Shown here piece after piece: positions 10,437 to 22,381 of a stretch of DNA of 64,000 bases. A program made the translations under genes and the position numbers. The notes below the pieces were generated by a model. That model worked only from the letters and a program-made list of their open reading frames with translations, ran no database searches and was not told the DNA's origin. The DNA lies in the NCBI GenBank assembly GCA_029641185.1, contig JAPWGK010000027.1, positions 372,001 through 436,000 of the forward strand, read 5' to 3'. The stretch is from Pseudofabraea citricarpa (Eukaryota; Ascomycota; Leotiomycetes; Helotiales; Dermateaceae). The stretch's first letter is position 1. Every line of letters begins with the position of its first letter.

Positions 10437-12929
10437 TCAAGCAAACATCCTTGATCCAGTGTTGACAGAGGAAGGGCGACCGGAACTTTCAAGCACCTTA
10501 CTCACGATATCGATCAACCCCAAATCCGATCCTACAAAGCGATAAATCAGCAGTGTTTCCATCTTGGTATTAGAGTGTATGTGATGTAAGAATGTATACA
10601 TACCTGGACTTCCGAGTAGAGAAACGACAATTGGCAAGTACTCCTTGTTTCCACTTATACGTGACTCATACTCCATCTCACCAACTACAGAAGAGATTAG
10701 TACAACTCAAACCTGGGACACAACAATTGGTGAAAAGGTAAAGTACGTGGGATAGATATTTCTGGAGCTCCGAGTGTGGGTGCGAGCCAGATACCGTCGA
10801 ACGCGTTTGGTGCGGTAGGCGGTCTGGCCGGCTATTAGTGAATATTTTAATACAGATGTATGGAGTCGGTATTTACCCAGGAGGATCATCTCGGTAATCG
10901 ACATTTTGAGTTGTAATGGGGAGGATAAGTATGGCGTTACGCTCGTCAACACTCATAATCTCCTGAAGAAGCCACTTCTTGTATGTAGCTAGACGATGCA
11001 CAGCTTCATTGTACTGCTCTTCTGTCACGTTCTTTGCAGCGTCCCTGGATTTTCTTGATCAGTATGTTGATTAAAACGCAACTTGTATTGACTGACCATC
11101 TCCATTTCGTCACAGGGTTAACATAAGGCTCCTTGTGGGACTTGGCAGAGTATTCCTCACGGAACCAATCGAGTTCGTGATATACGCCATAGCAGAATGA
11201 GTTGACGCCCACCTAATTTATCTAAGTCAATAAAGTCACAGAGAATTCTGTGGAGGATGAGTTGCTTCATACATCGGCTAGATACTTCTTAATGTCCCGT
11301 TCGCTAGCACCGGCTGGTGGGTTTGCGTTCCACTTCTTGGTAAGAGACAATTTCTCTGTTTTGATACCATAAGTCGATTCAATGTCGGTAATAAAGGAGT
11401 CTATAAGCTTCATCTGATCTTCATTGGGGACTGGGAGGAATTCCTGCAAATAGATAAGTGACACTGGAAGCTGCACGTTGTCAGAAATTGCGCCAAACCA
11501 CGGTAAGTGCAGAAATATACCTCATTCTTGACCTTTTCTGTAGGGCCAAGCCAGGTCTCAATCAGCTTCTTGAAGCGCATGAAGTCTCTCCCAAGAAGAG
11601 CCGGGGAATCAAAGTTGCTACAAATGTCAGGCTAGACTTGGTAGGTGGTGGCCTTATACTTACGACCAGGAGGGAACGATGCCAGTACGAGGTAATGTTC
11701 CAGATGAGATTCTCATTTGGAAACATCCATTAGCCAGAGCTGGTCGGCGACTACTGCCAGTTGCTATGATTCATTTCATAAGCAAGTGCTGCTAGAGAAG
11801 GATAGTTGTGGAGACTTACTGTCAGTACCGATGGTAAAATCAAGCCAATCATAAGCAGCAATAGCTGCGCCACTTCCTCCGCTGCTACTCCAAGCAGACT
11901 GGTAACCATCTCCTCGTGGGTTAAATGCCGCGTGGTAGTCTACGGATTCTGTCGGTTCCTCTTTGGCAATTAGTGAGCCCAGCTTCAGCGTTCCCACTAA
12001 GTGAGCACCGGCATCAATGAATCTTTGTAGAGTTGGTGCCGTTTCGGAAGCTGACTTTGAAAGTTCGTAGTAGGCCCGACATCCAGCAGTTTTGCGAAGA
12101 CCTTCAATGTCAAAGATGTCTTTCACGGCGAATCTGACACCATCCAAAGGCCCTTTAGAACCACGGCCATGGGTGATTCTTGACGGAACAGCAACGCTGA
12201 GTGAGGTATAAAAATCACCACTGACCCGCAGGTTTTCATACGAGCTAAAGAGAATGGCTGGTTAATCATCAACTGCTGGGTGATAATCTAAGTGCGACGT
12301 ACCTTTTCAACAAGCGTGGCTTGGTCGCAACTACGAATGCTTGATTGGGATCGTCGTAGAGCCTATAGACTTTGCATAATTGTTTGTTCCATATGACATA
12401 TGGACCCGAAGACAGGTGCGGACCAACCGAGCTTATTGCAATAGAGGTAGACGTTTTTGTGCCCCAGGTTTCTTCCATGATCTGCGATGTCATTACTGGG
12501 TCCATATGTGGTGATCCTTCTGCTGTAAGAAAAACCACATTCTCGAGGAACTCGAGACAGAAGACGTCATCAGTCTTCAACCAATCATCAATGTGATGTT
12601 GAGCCCAGGCTTGGTCGAAGGTCTGCTCTAGCGGTATCTCGATCACAGTGACGGCAGATATACCCTCGGGCGCGTTGTGGATACTAGGAATTCCAACAGT
12701 CTGTAGGCAGAGGGTTAGACCGCGATCGTTCTTGTCGAGACAGGTAACTGACCTCGAGGGGAAGTGCTAGGTATTGATTATCTCCAACTGAAAAGAGTCT
12801 CAACTCTTCAACCTGCCGGATCCCTCCCTCACCGAAAGCCAGATGGCCAAGTGAACTTTGGCTGTTCGGCATTGCGCTGTTATAGACGGAGCTGCTGAGA
12901 AGTGGATTGTAAAGAAGAACTTCGCCCAT
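10437..12929 (-). CDS. Amidase-signature family hydrolase, eleven exons
   Basis: Exons from the 5' end are 12753..12929, 12303..12700, 11820..12244, 11664..11763, 11521..11617, 11273..11470, 11097..11212, 10877..11044, 10747..10823, 10604..10684 and 10437..10531, giving 643 residues; every junction keeps frame. The ATG at 12929 is the first in the frame. The N-terminal ~200 residues resemble the extra domain of fungal Arp1-annotated amidases. The amidase signature then follows with the full Ser-cisSer-Lys triad: K233 (FAVKD), S312 (SSSGGSG) and nucleophile S337 (TDTTGSSRRPA). Downstream are the family segments SPALLGRDF, GVNSFCYGVYHELDW and DGIWLAPTLGAPEISIP. Amidases hydrolyse amide bonds to a carboxylate and ammonia; the substrate cannot be read from sequence. 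The exon 8/9 acceptor is the second of two closely spaced AGs. Confidence 0.9.
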
Positions 12930-15900
12930 CGAGCAAAGAAAAGAGGTGCGGAATGGCAACGACGTTCTCAAAAAACGATAAGAGTGTGGGTAAACCGAGC
13001 GGGAGTGGGTGAATGATCAAGTGACTACCACACCACATTGTAACGCACAGGAGGGCGCGCTAAGGGCACACCTCATGTATTGAAGCTTTCTTCCTTCAAC
13101 TACCCCGACAGTCAATTTACTCAAGCTATGCAGGCCTTGATACAACATTCATATGATGTACCGAAGTACATTGACTTCTGATACCACTTTGAAGCTTGAG
13201 CTGCATATACACCTGCGCTGAAGTCATATGAACAAGGTTGTGTCTAATGGAACACCTCATGCCAATTGCAACAATAGGAACTTTTATTAGTGAATATCCC
13301 TCCAGTCTATAGTCCCACTACATGTCATCACCAGTTACCTACAGTATATCTCGGTGTACACGTCTTTCTTCCCTCTCATGACCAAAAGAAGGTTGCGCGC
13401 TGTGAGTGACGATCAGGCTGACACCAATGTCGAGTCCTAACTCCCATCTCTTCCTCCCAGATATCCAAGTTCCCAAAAGTAAACGAAGTTATGCTAATAT
13501 CTCTTCAATATCTCTAGCCTCGTATTCTTCAAAGGTACTGGAACGCGCCCGGTGTAATGATAGGCTCTTTAATCACCTCTGTGACGCCAATTCTTGTCGA
13601 CAAGAGACTCCCAAGCCAGGTTGCTCGCGTCTGACTATGAAGTGGATTTTAACAACAATACATCTCTCGATATATTCTTAGGCGAGGGGAAACATTTGAT
13701 TGGTTTTACATCTGAGCATTGAGAACAGAACGTCGGAGTGAGTCCAAGGCTCCGGTGGTTTCATTCTCAGATAGGTGAGTCTTCTGCGTTGTAACATATT
13801 TGGTCATAACCTTTAACGCAAACTAGGGTCACTGTGTTGCAAACCTACAAAGCCAGAGTTCTTCAACGATCTTACATGTAATTTTAGGTATCCTATTTTC
13901 CGGATATACCTATTGGAGACCAAATCAGAAGACCCTGGCCAATAAAATGATCTTGATCCTCAAGTCTGTGCTGAACAAGATATCTAAACAGGGTTCCCAC
14001 AGGCAGGAGAGGGGCTGTAGAACTTTTGAGACGTATAACGGCCTCTGCATAGAAACCTTTTCTCTATACGAGACGGATTATATTAGAGTTGAGTTTGGCA
14101 TGGGCCAGAAGTCAGGACAAGGTCTATTCACCCCCTTGAAAAAGCATATTCTAAAACAGCTCAAATGTCAAATGGCACGCGTTGTTCCACTTCCAAGCTT
14201 GTAGATAGATGTTTTGCCACTAAATCCTAAATCTACACGGAGAGAGCAATGTTATGCTCTCGTAGGAGATCATGATGAATTGTGTAAACTTCAACAAACG
14301 TCCAACAATAAACAGACCGACGATTAAGAGAATCGGATAAGTTAAGCGAGATCACGGTTCAAGCACCACTAACAAATTGAAGAGTATAACTGATCTAGAA
14401 CTTCAAGTAGAAGTTATAGGCGTCAAAAGAATGATACATTTCCTCAACACCATATCATTACAGCCAATTCATGTCTCGTTATATACAAATCTTGGATCTT
14501 GATGATCTGTATGAGATGGGAATGGATGCTGTCCACATCAACACGCAGAGAAAGATTCTGCATATAATATTCCGATATCATAACGCCAGTACTTCAAAGT
14601 CTGTAGGAGAACCAGTCATCATCAGAATTTCTTGACCTTCTAAGAAGCTCGGTTTAAAATGAACAAGACTCGGTGTCAAAATCCCCTTGAATTTCCTCGG
14701 ATAAGTACACAACTATAACTTCAAAGTTAATGTGTACAGTGGGATCAAGGTATCATGTTTCATGGACCAGAATTCGGTCACTAGATTGAAAGAAAATAGG
14801 ATACAAGTGAAGTACAAATGCTTGATGGAAACCATTCCAATCTATCGATGTGCTAAACAAAAAATGGAACAAGCGACGAGGGTAAGAGCCCGAACAAGAC
14901 TATAAATCCTCGAAGTAGCCGAAGCTTTGATAGCTCAATCGAAATAGCCAACTGAAAAACTTTACATCTGCCCTTACGGAAGCGCACAACTAGTGTTTAT
15001 AAGTTAAGTTCGACTTTTTGAAGCCACTAGAACGATTGCCAAATGTTGAAAGACAAATTTTTCTGAACGACTTTATTGTATTTCGCTAATGATTTATAGA
15101 AACAACAAGGAGATGACAACAAGGATTGGATTAACAACGAAAGAAATAAAAGAAATCGGATTATATTGATAGATTCTTTATTACGCCTAATTTCTGCTCG
15201 CGCTGATGTTCATGAGATCGAGTTAGTACTTTATTCCAGCGAAGTACTTGATTCCAGCAAAGTCTCCGACCATGAAGTTGTCCTTTTTTTTTAATTTCGT
15301 TGCTGACTCCAAGAACCATGGGCATCCACGTCTTTGGCTTGCGCTTGTTTGTAGTGAGTGACATCCTGCGCAACTATTCCTGCCTTCCTTTGAGAAATCA
15401 AAGACTTAATCTCGTTGAGTCCTTTTTCGAATCTGAATTCATCAAGTCCTTCCAGTCCTTCTAGTCCTCCCAGATACTCTATTTGTGATCTAACATGATA
15501 CACTTAAATATAACTGCAGAAACTATCAAGAAGCAGCGATCGAATCTCGGCGCAAATACAAATTCACTTGCAATTTCCCGAAAGTTAAATGCCTTCTTCA
15601 GCCGATTTCTATTAAAAAAGAGGCTTTTCAAGTAGAGAATTTAAAGCGTAACCAATTCGATTTTGGATATTATTTATATCACCTCCCGTCTTCTAGGGTG
15701 AATATTTACAATTGTAAAATAACATGATATAGCTGTTACGATAATCTTCGACAGAAGAGATTTAGCAACTTCATAGCAGAAGGACAGATTAGCAAAGCAA
15801 GCACTGCTCTCCCTTCTTTTCAGCTTGAAAAACGTATAACTTAACGTTTATAAGTTCGACTTATTAGTTCGTCGTTCGTCGTAATTGGTTCTACGTCTGA

Positions 15901-16694
15901 TGAAAATGAATGATAAAGGTGACGGTACCAAAAACGGATACTACTAGAAGTTTAGTATTAATAAGATAAAGAGACAGGAATCAGCTAATATTCTAACGGG
16001 AATTTATCAAAAGCACACATGCCAAAAGAAGCGAGCCTATCAGACAGTATGCGGGCCAGAGCAGAGCACTAAGCTTAGCTCCGGATTATAAGGAATATGG
16101 GATATATCAAGTGCGAGAAAACAATGTTAGAAAATTCATAATGCTGTTGTCATGTTGAAATCCGTTGTCATACAAACCTTTGCATAAAGGAAGGCTTAAT
16201 TGTTAATACACATACCCAGAACTTTCAGTCAATGTATTGAGGCCATTTGAAGTAATTCTTCAGGTTTCTATACAGACTTGTGAAGTTTTGGGAAAGTTGC
16301 ATTTTGTGGTGGTAAATTTGAATCTTTCTTAAAAACAGCCGTTAGAATACCTTTAAAAAGAAATTCTATAGGGGAAACCATAGAAGACTTTATAGAACGA
16401 TAAGATAACTATCTACAAAAGTTACCTAGGCATACACTCAAATAGCTGGCGGGAGGAGTGATAAGCGGGAAAGATTAGAGAGAGGAAGTAGAAAAGTGGG
16501 AGGACGGTATAATACAAGGGGTAGTAGAGGGGTATATTTACTATCTAGAGAGTAGTTATCATTGTAAAGGAGGGAAGATAAGCAGATACGCGTAGAGAGG
16601 GGTTCTTGTTGTGTGTCAATAATATTCTTTGCCTGATATAGCCTCGAGTCTTTATCATTTTCCTGACCCAGGGCCCTGCATCTGATGTACTCTC
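12930..16694. other. Gene-poor stretch of 3.8 kb
   Basis: Only short open frames without ATG-supported or splice-supported coding potential were found. A 10-bp-period repeat (AGTCCTTC-like, about 15445-15475) lies in a minus-strand frame at 15.29-15.50 kb that lacks an ATG. Two copies of a TTTATAAGTT..GTTCGACTT motif lie near 14995 and 15845. Composition is AT-richer than the flanks, as in old decayed sequence, but no transposon was identified. Confidence 0.5.
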
Positions 16695-17690
16695 CTATTT
16701 ACTAATCCATTCCTCAAAAATATTTTTGACACCTGTCCAATCCCCTTCCATTGTGCCTGCTTTCTTGCGAGGAACAAAGTCCTCAATCCACCCACCACCG
16801 AAATCCACAATCCAAGCATCGAAATTCTTATCAATGACAATGTTTCCAGGATGAACATCCCCCCATACAATCTCATGGGCATGCAATTCTTTGACAGTAG
16901 CCGTGACTTGCTGTTCCCACTTCGCATGATATTTTGAAGCCTCTTTGCATTCGGGACTCTTCAAAGATTCGCCGATTGAGGGTATAAGATCGAATAACAG
17001 CCCGAGTGTCATTTCGGCGTCTTTAGATATCACAACGCTGTGTAAATTTGCCACTCTAATTTTACCTTTCAATCCAGCATCGAGGATCTGTGAATGCATG
17101 TCGATTTCTCTGATAATCTGGCGCTTGTCGAGCGCAGGCTTGAAGAACTTGACTGTCCCATCGCCAAGGCTGGCTCTTTGCGGGATTTCAGACATGTAAT
17201 CATAGATCTCGGTGATTGCGGGGATAATTTGGATTTCTGATGCCTTCGAGTAACAAACTCGTGGATGTTTTGGAAGGTCACGAGACGGGATCATCAGGGC
17301 GAATGGATTGATAGTGTGACGATCTTGAGAAGCTATAGCACAAAGGGAAGAATGTGAAACCAAAAGCTTCAAATAATAGGTTGGTGGATAATAGAAGGCT
17401 TCGAAAGTGAAATTCTTAGGTAACTTTGATGTACGTTCTCGAAAGTAAGAAAGACACGGCTTCGCGATCCAGTCACATAGCGTCTCATAGTCCTTGTCAG
17501 CTCCGCCGTCCATAAAGTCGACCTTGGCAACCATTTGGGAGTACTCTAGGTCAAAGGGGCTTCCGCGCAGATCTTTATGTGATACAGTGATCTGGAATCT
17601 CGAGGCTCGACACATGACAGTTATCCACGAGCTCTCAGGGTTGAATTCGCTGTCCATAACTTGATAGTTGAGGCCTGTTGATGGATCCAT
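16695..17690 (-). CDS. Fungal kinase-fold (APH/choline-kinase-like) protein, single exon
   Basis: This intronless frame of 331 residues runs from ATG 17690 to TAG 16695-16697. The C-terminal third carries a phosphotransferase core: possible ATP-site lysines in GTVKFFKP (K181/K184), a Brenner-like catalytic motif VWGDVHPGN (D278, N283) and metal-site IVDFGGGW (D296-G298). The N-terminal half (1-150) has no motif I recognise; proteins of this layout are common multi-copy fungal genes annotated as protein-kinase-domain or aminoglycoside-phosphotransferase-like. The active-site residues are intact, so an active small-molecule or protein kinase is possible. Substrate and pathway are unknown. It stands alone, with 3.7 kb of gene-free sequence downstream and 1 kb upstream. 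Confidence 0.8.
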   Translation of the reverse strand: MDPSTGLNYQVMDSEFNPESSWITVMCRASRFQITVSHKDLRGSPFDLEYSQMVAKVDFMDGGADKDYETLCDWIAKPCLSYFRERTSKLPKNFTFEAFYYPPTYYLKLLVSHSSLCAIASQDRHTINPFALMIPSRDLPKHPRVCYSKASEIQIIPAITEIYDYMSEIPQRASLGDGTVKFFKPALDKRQIIREIDMHSQILDAGLKGKIRVANLHSVVISKDAEMTLGLLFDLIPSIGESLKSPECKEASKYHAKWEQQVTATVKELHAHEIVWGDVHPGNIVIDKNFDAWIVDFGGGWIEDFVPRKKAGTMEGDWTGVKNIFEEWISK

Positions 17691-18682
17691 TGCGGCAAGA
17701 CAGCTCGCTAGCAGTATTAGAGGAACCGGTGCCTAGCAGATAGCGGAGAGCGATTATTGAAAGCTACCTACAAGCCACAGTGAATAATCAGTAGGGAGCC
17801 TCATGGAATCAGATGCTAGTTGTAACATACACCTCGGAGATTATGCGCCACTTCCATAGGGGTTTGAATAAGGATTGCTTCGTTTTCAGGCGGTCATGTC
17901 ATTTTCAAAGCGACACTCATGGATTTGTAGTTTACCTTGCCGCGGTCGGTTACCTCGATTGGAAGTTGATACCTCAGGCATGATGTTGACTATTTCTTGA
18001 CCTTATTCCTATTGGCTAGGTAGGTGTATATCCAATCGACACGTGACCTTCAGCCATTCGGCCCCCTTTGATGTTATAAAACCTTGTAAAGTTACCTGAA
18101 AGGATTGGTTTGATTGACACCTTTCTCGAAAAGAATAGACAAAATACCAGAAGGCACGTGGAAAACTTAGTAATCCTTGGTTTATTCATGTCATATCTCG
18201 TCATGGGTAACTTGGTTCAGTAAACTTCTAAGAAGCTATCTTATAGAAAATCTTCTAAGTATCTGGCCTCTGTTGTCAATTTAAAGTTGTACACTTCGAA
18301 CTGCGAGCTGCGAGGCAACAAAAGAACTGGCAAGCAGTATCACAAGCAACAAACAGGAGCTTTTGAAATGGCTGGTGAAGTCTGTATTCCATGTTCTAAG
18401 TGGTAACTCAAAGTCAGTTATCCTTTGATTTTACCTTCCTCGATATTCTTTACGAAGTCTGCGTGATTTGCTTCCGGACACTTGGCGGTCTTCTACGGTT
18501 TTCTTTGTCGTCTTTTTCTTCTTCGTCTAATCGCCATTATCTCCAGTATTTCTTCTCCTGATAGAAACAGCTATGTCAATAATTTGGGCGACCTTCCTTC
18601 TTGCCAGCGGAGGGGTCATCGCAAAAACTTCATCGTCTTCTTTCCCAGCATCGTGTTTCTTTGACTCTTCTGCGCCGATTCC
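17691..18682. other. Intergenic region
   Basis: This lies between the start of the kinase-fold gene and the end of the small coiled-coil gene, both on the minus strand. A 62-codon minus-strand frame at 18.0-18.2 kb has no coding support. No repeat or RNA gene was seen. Confidence 0.5.
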
Positions 18683-19637
18683 CTAGTTTTGGTTGTGTTT
18701 CTCTTTGGCCTGCGGATGAGCTATTTCAACTAACTCGTCGTCTTCCTCCACAGCGTCTCCCTCCTTTGACGCGTCTGCTCTATCTCTCTTGTCTTGGGTT
18801 TTCTCGACGAAATACGAATCTTTCGATAATTTAGATTCCATCCGTTTCGCCATTTTCGAAGCCTTGGGTTTAAACCTTGCAAATTCGATATGATACATAT
18901 GGTCTGCGTTTTTTGTAACCCTTTCAATATCTGCGCTCATTATGGCGATAAAATCCTCTAGATATTGGCCATTTTCTTGTCTTTCAATGAGTGTCAATAT
19001 TTCCCCTTCCAATCTGTCGCACTCTGTTCGAAGCTTCTCGATTCGCTCTTCCCTTTCGTGATCGATCTCTACCTCTGTCTCCTGTCCCTGCTATCTGTCA
19101 GCATATGTGCCATCCTCTCGTCGGATAATCAAGCCATACATTTGCGGGTGCGTTGAATAAGCTCTGTAACTTCATTCCTGTATCTTGTTAGCCGACGGAG
19201 CGTCTACAAGTGTGAGAGTAGTATTTTACTTTTACGAGGTATTAAGTTTCCATCCTCATCAAAATGTGCTGCATCTACGCCCCGCTTCAAGCTCTCTAGT
19301 ATCATCATCAGCACTTATCCATCATCTGTAATTAGATTTACTGCTTTAAATTACCTGTATCTTTGTGTGTGGCTATTTTTCGTGCGAGGTCCACGTGCAT
19401 TTCCTTTGCCTTATTGTCGCGGATAAGCGTGGCTCGGCGAGAATCTAAGCCTTCTGTCCTGGTCACTTCTGTAATCTCGCCTTCTGCGGTTTTTGCCATG
19501 GTCATAAACTCAGGACTTTGCTCGCTTTCTGAAGACATGGCAGAGCTTGACATGCTGGCGAATTGTGGCCAACCTCGTAGTCTAATTGACCGTGGTCGGG
19601 ACTTTGATCGTGTCCAGTACCTATGATTGCTTGCCAT
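18683..19637 (-). CDS. Predicted coiled-coil protein of unknown function, four exons
   Basis: Exons 19355..19637, 19236..19295, 19140..19177 and 18683..19087 join to 261 residues; introns are 59, 58 and 52 bp with GT-AG ends. The start is the ATG at 19637. A basic N-terminus (RYWTRSKSRPRSIRLRG) is followed by a Ser-rich stretch, then a long charged helical region (EIDHEREERIEKLRTECDRL and on) with heptad spacing, and a highly charged tail with EEDDELVEI. No enzymatic domain is visible. The very short third exon (38 nt) and an alternative donor 6 nt downstream for exon 2 make the middle less certain than the ends. It faces the next gene head to head with 167 bp between start codons, so the two probably share a promoter. 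Confidence 0.6.
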
Positions 19638-19804
19638 CACGACTGTATAATCGGAGAAGATGATGTAGACGGTGCTCTAAAAGTTCTTGTAAAGATCTGT
19701 TAGAAAGGCTATAGCAGAGTGGCCTAGAGAGAAAATACACTTGACACAGATCAGTTCCTTGGACTTTAGTTCTGTAAGTTCACGGTATCATCAATATACA
19801 GTCC

Positions 19805-20419
19805 ATGGACCTACCTCGAAATACTATTCTTAGCATTTCATCTTCATCAATCTCCTCTCCATCGATCCTCCCTGCATCCACATTCAATTCAGTTGCAGCC
19901 AACTTTATTCCCTCGCCACCAACGTTCGTGCGTCGATCGCAGAATATGTCTTCCATCCAAGATCCTGCAGTCGAAGAACAAAAGCTTTTGGCGAGATACC
20001 AAAATTTGCTTGAACAAAAAGATGAGCTCAGAGGTTCACTTACCAAGACCGAGAGCTTATTTTCTGAATCACTTGCGCGATGGAAGACGCTCATTGTTGA
20101 CAACAAAGGCATGTTTGACAACTACCTGACTGTGCAAGATGCGGCTTTGATCTCAACTGTATGTTTATCTGCATGTAATTTTAAGGTACTATTTACTAAC
20201 TTGATGTAGGAAAAACTCGCCGCGACTTTTGAAGCTCTTGCGCACGCTCTGAGAAGTCATGCGGCTACTGAAAAGGAACTCCGGGACAACTACAATTCTG
20301 ATTTTCAGCGCTTGATTGAGCAAGACAAAAAATTGCGCCAGCAAGCTGGATGGGGGGCAGATGACCCTCCATTACCAACAATTGAATCCGTCCTCAAAAG
20401 AAAACAAAATTCCAGTTGA
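19805..20419 (+). CDS. Predicted coiled-coil protein of unknown function, two exons
   Basis: Exons 19805..20158 and 20210..20419 join in phase 0 over a 51-bp intron (GTATGT...TTACTAAC...TAG) to 187 residues. A Ser/Pro-rich N-terminus is followed from about residue 55 by near-continuous helix with heptad leucines (EEQKLLARYQNLLEQKDELR, later EKLAATFEALAHALRSH) and a short GWGADDPPLPTIE tail. An internal ATG at 19946 (MSSIQDPAVEEQ) is an alternative start that would remove the low-complexity leader. No known domain. It is transcribed divergently from another small coiled-coil gene only 167 bp away, suggesting co-regulation and perhaps a shared complex, which is inference. Confidence 0.65.
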
Positions 20420-22381
20420 GTCACAAAATGTATCACACCCATTGAGCCATTTTCTTGAGTTCCGGACATGCTAACAAGAGTAATATTTAGATGAGCGTCT
20501 AACAAACATCTTTGCATCTTTAACTCGGGCCCGGTATCTCTCTCCACATGGCGAAAATTTAATTCTTTCACTCAGTTCCTCTACTTTCTGCTAAATTAAA
20601 AATATCCACACCACCTCTTGTGCTACAATTTAGTGTGCTTGTCTTTATGAAACTCCTCGGATTATATTATTTGTCTTTGAACAAGGTTTAAAGAGATCAA
20701 ATAACAAAATATTCAGAGTTAGACTCAGTTTAAGACCTGTCTAGGTGGTTTCACCGCTTAACTTCAGTCAAACTTGCAACCCATCCCTACATATTACACG
20801 CCAACTTTCTGAAATTTGGCATCTTACATTCTTATTAAAAATGCTGCTTCATGTCCCCCTACTTCTACTCTCGGTCTCTCATATATGTGACGGCGGTTAC
20901 ATTTCTTATGGAATGTCATGGTGTCTTTTGAGTCATTTCAGTCCCTGTCAGCACCGTTGGGCAAGGTTCTACTTTTTAGCGATGCTCTCTCGTCAGCTTG
21001 CAATGAAAACTTTGGGGAATAATTTGTGGAGGTTCCTGCAGGCCTAGTAACGTAATCCACAAAAATATTCTCAAAGGCCTACGCCAGGGCGTTACGCATA
21101 TCAACTTGTGGCTGACTTTTGAGCACTGTCTGCATATTTCTAAAACTACATGTAGATCATATGGATTGTGTTCACTTCAGGAAATTTCAGGTTGGACTTG
21201 CGATTGTAGCGTAGCCAAAGTGACTGATTGCGGAGATCAAGTTCTCAGCGAAGCTTCCATCGATACATAAATCTCAGCCGGCCTCGATGTGGATCGGAGG
21301 AATAGAAAACACTCGGCATGGGTGCTGGAGATTGCCAGAAGGGCCACCTTCTTGAAGCGGCCGAGTGTCCCAATACTAAATTTCATCAATATTTTACGAT
21401 AAAATTCATGCGGCTAGAGAGCAAGGTCTTTGGTCAGACTGCTGTCGCTCGTGTTAGCTCAACAGAAAGTCATAATTATCAAGAGAGAGTAGCGGTTTCC
21501 AGACGTCGTCGAACAAACAAATTACAAGCTAGAAGCCTAGTCCTCGATGTCAATTACAAGCTACTGACTCTAGCAAATTCACAGCCGTGGCCAAATAAAA
21601 GGACAAATATGGGTGCTCAGGAGTCGCATATTTCAAGCTGTGATAACTAAAGCCGGGAGTGGTTGGGTCTCTCAGACTACATTTTGGTATAGTCCAAGCA
21701 AGATTAAGCAGTGCTGTCCAATAATTCCAAGTTGAGTTATTAGATTACTATGGATTTTGAGCTGCTGATAGGTGATAAGTGTCAAAGTGGTCTTGTAATA
21801 TAGGCAGCTACTTGTGAGGTCATTTTTGAAGTCTAAAAACATTTTTGTTCTAAGGAGTATCAAAATCCAATATTCTAGGTCCAAGGACAAATTCAAAAAG
21901 TTTCATATCGAGATTCTTACGCCGAACCAACTTAATTCGTTCAAGACTTCGTAGACTTGCCTCTGCTCGTTATTTTCTCTGCCTCGATAATGGCGCCTAA
22001 TGTGCGCAACTGCAAAAGTACAGCATCACCTTTCGCTTATACCAACAACATCCTTTCGGCAAACAAACACTCGACTGATCTCTGCGTCAACCTCACATCA
22101 ACCTTATGTCAGAAGCACTACAACCAGGCCAAAAGATACCCTGCTATTATCGTTATAAGAATGCCCCGATGATAGCTCAACTCACAGATAGGGGAACTTC
22201 TTAGGCGTAATGAGTCACACGGCAAGCAAAGCGTTGTCTGGCAACTGAATTGGATTCTAATCTAAAACATAGCTCTCATAGCTCAACTCCCCACCAGCTT
22301 GATCCCATCATATTATCTGATCATCATATTGAGCAGCGATTCAACGCAAACATCTATACGACCACCACCGTCATCACCGCC
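20420..22381. other. Intergenic region, no gene supported
   Basis: Frames at 20.75-21.05, 21.32-21.65 and 21.96-22.17 kb were inspected. They have no recognisable protein pattern and no consistent intron joins. The last ~150 bp must contain the GlnRS promoter and leader. Confidence 0.5.

Noticed and set aside
15161..15503. Two minus-strand frames with LGGLEGLEGL
   Set aside because: No ATG start; the repeat is a 10-bp simple repeat and the frames are not joined by an intron.
20745..21650. Frames of 100-110 codons on the plus strand
   Set aside because: Low-information sequence; they could not be linked to GlnRS or the coiled-coil gene by valid introns.
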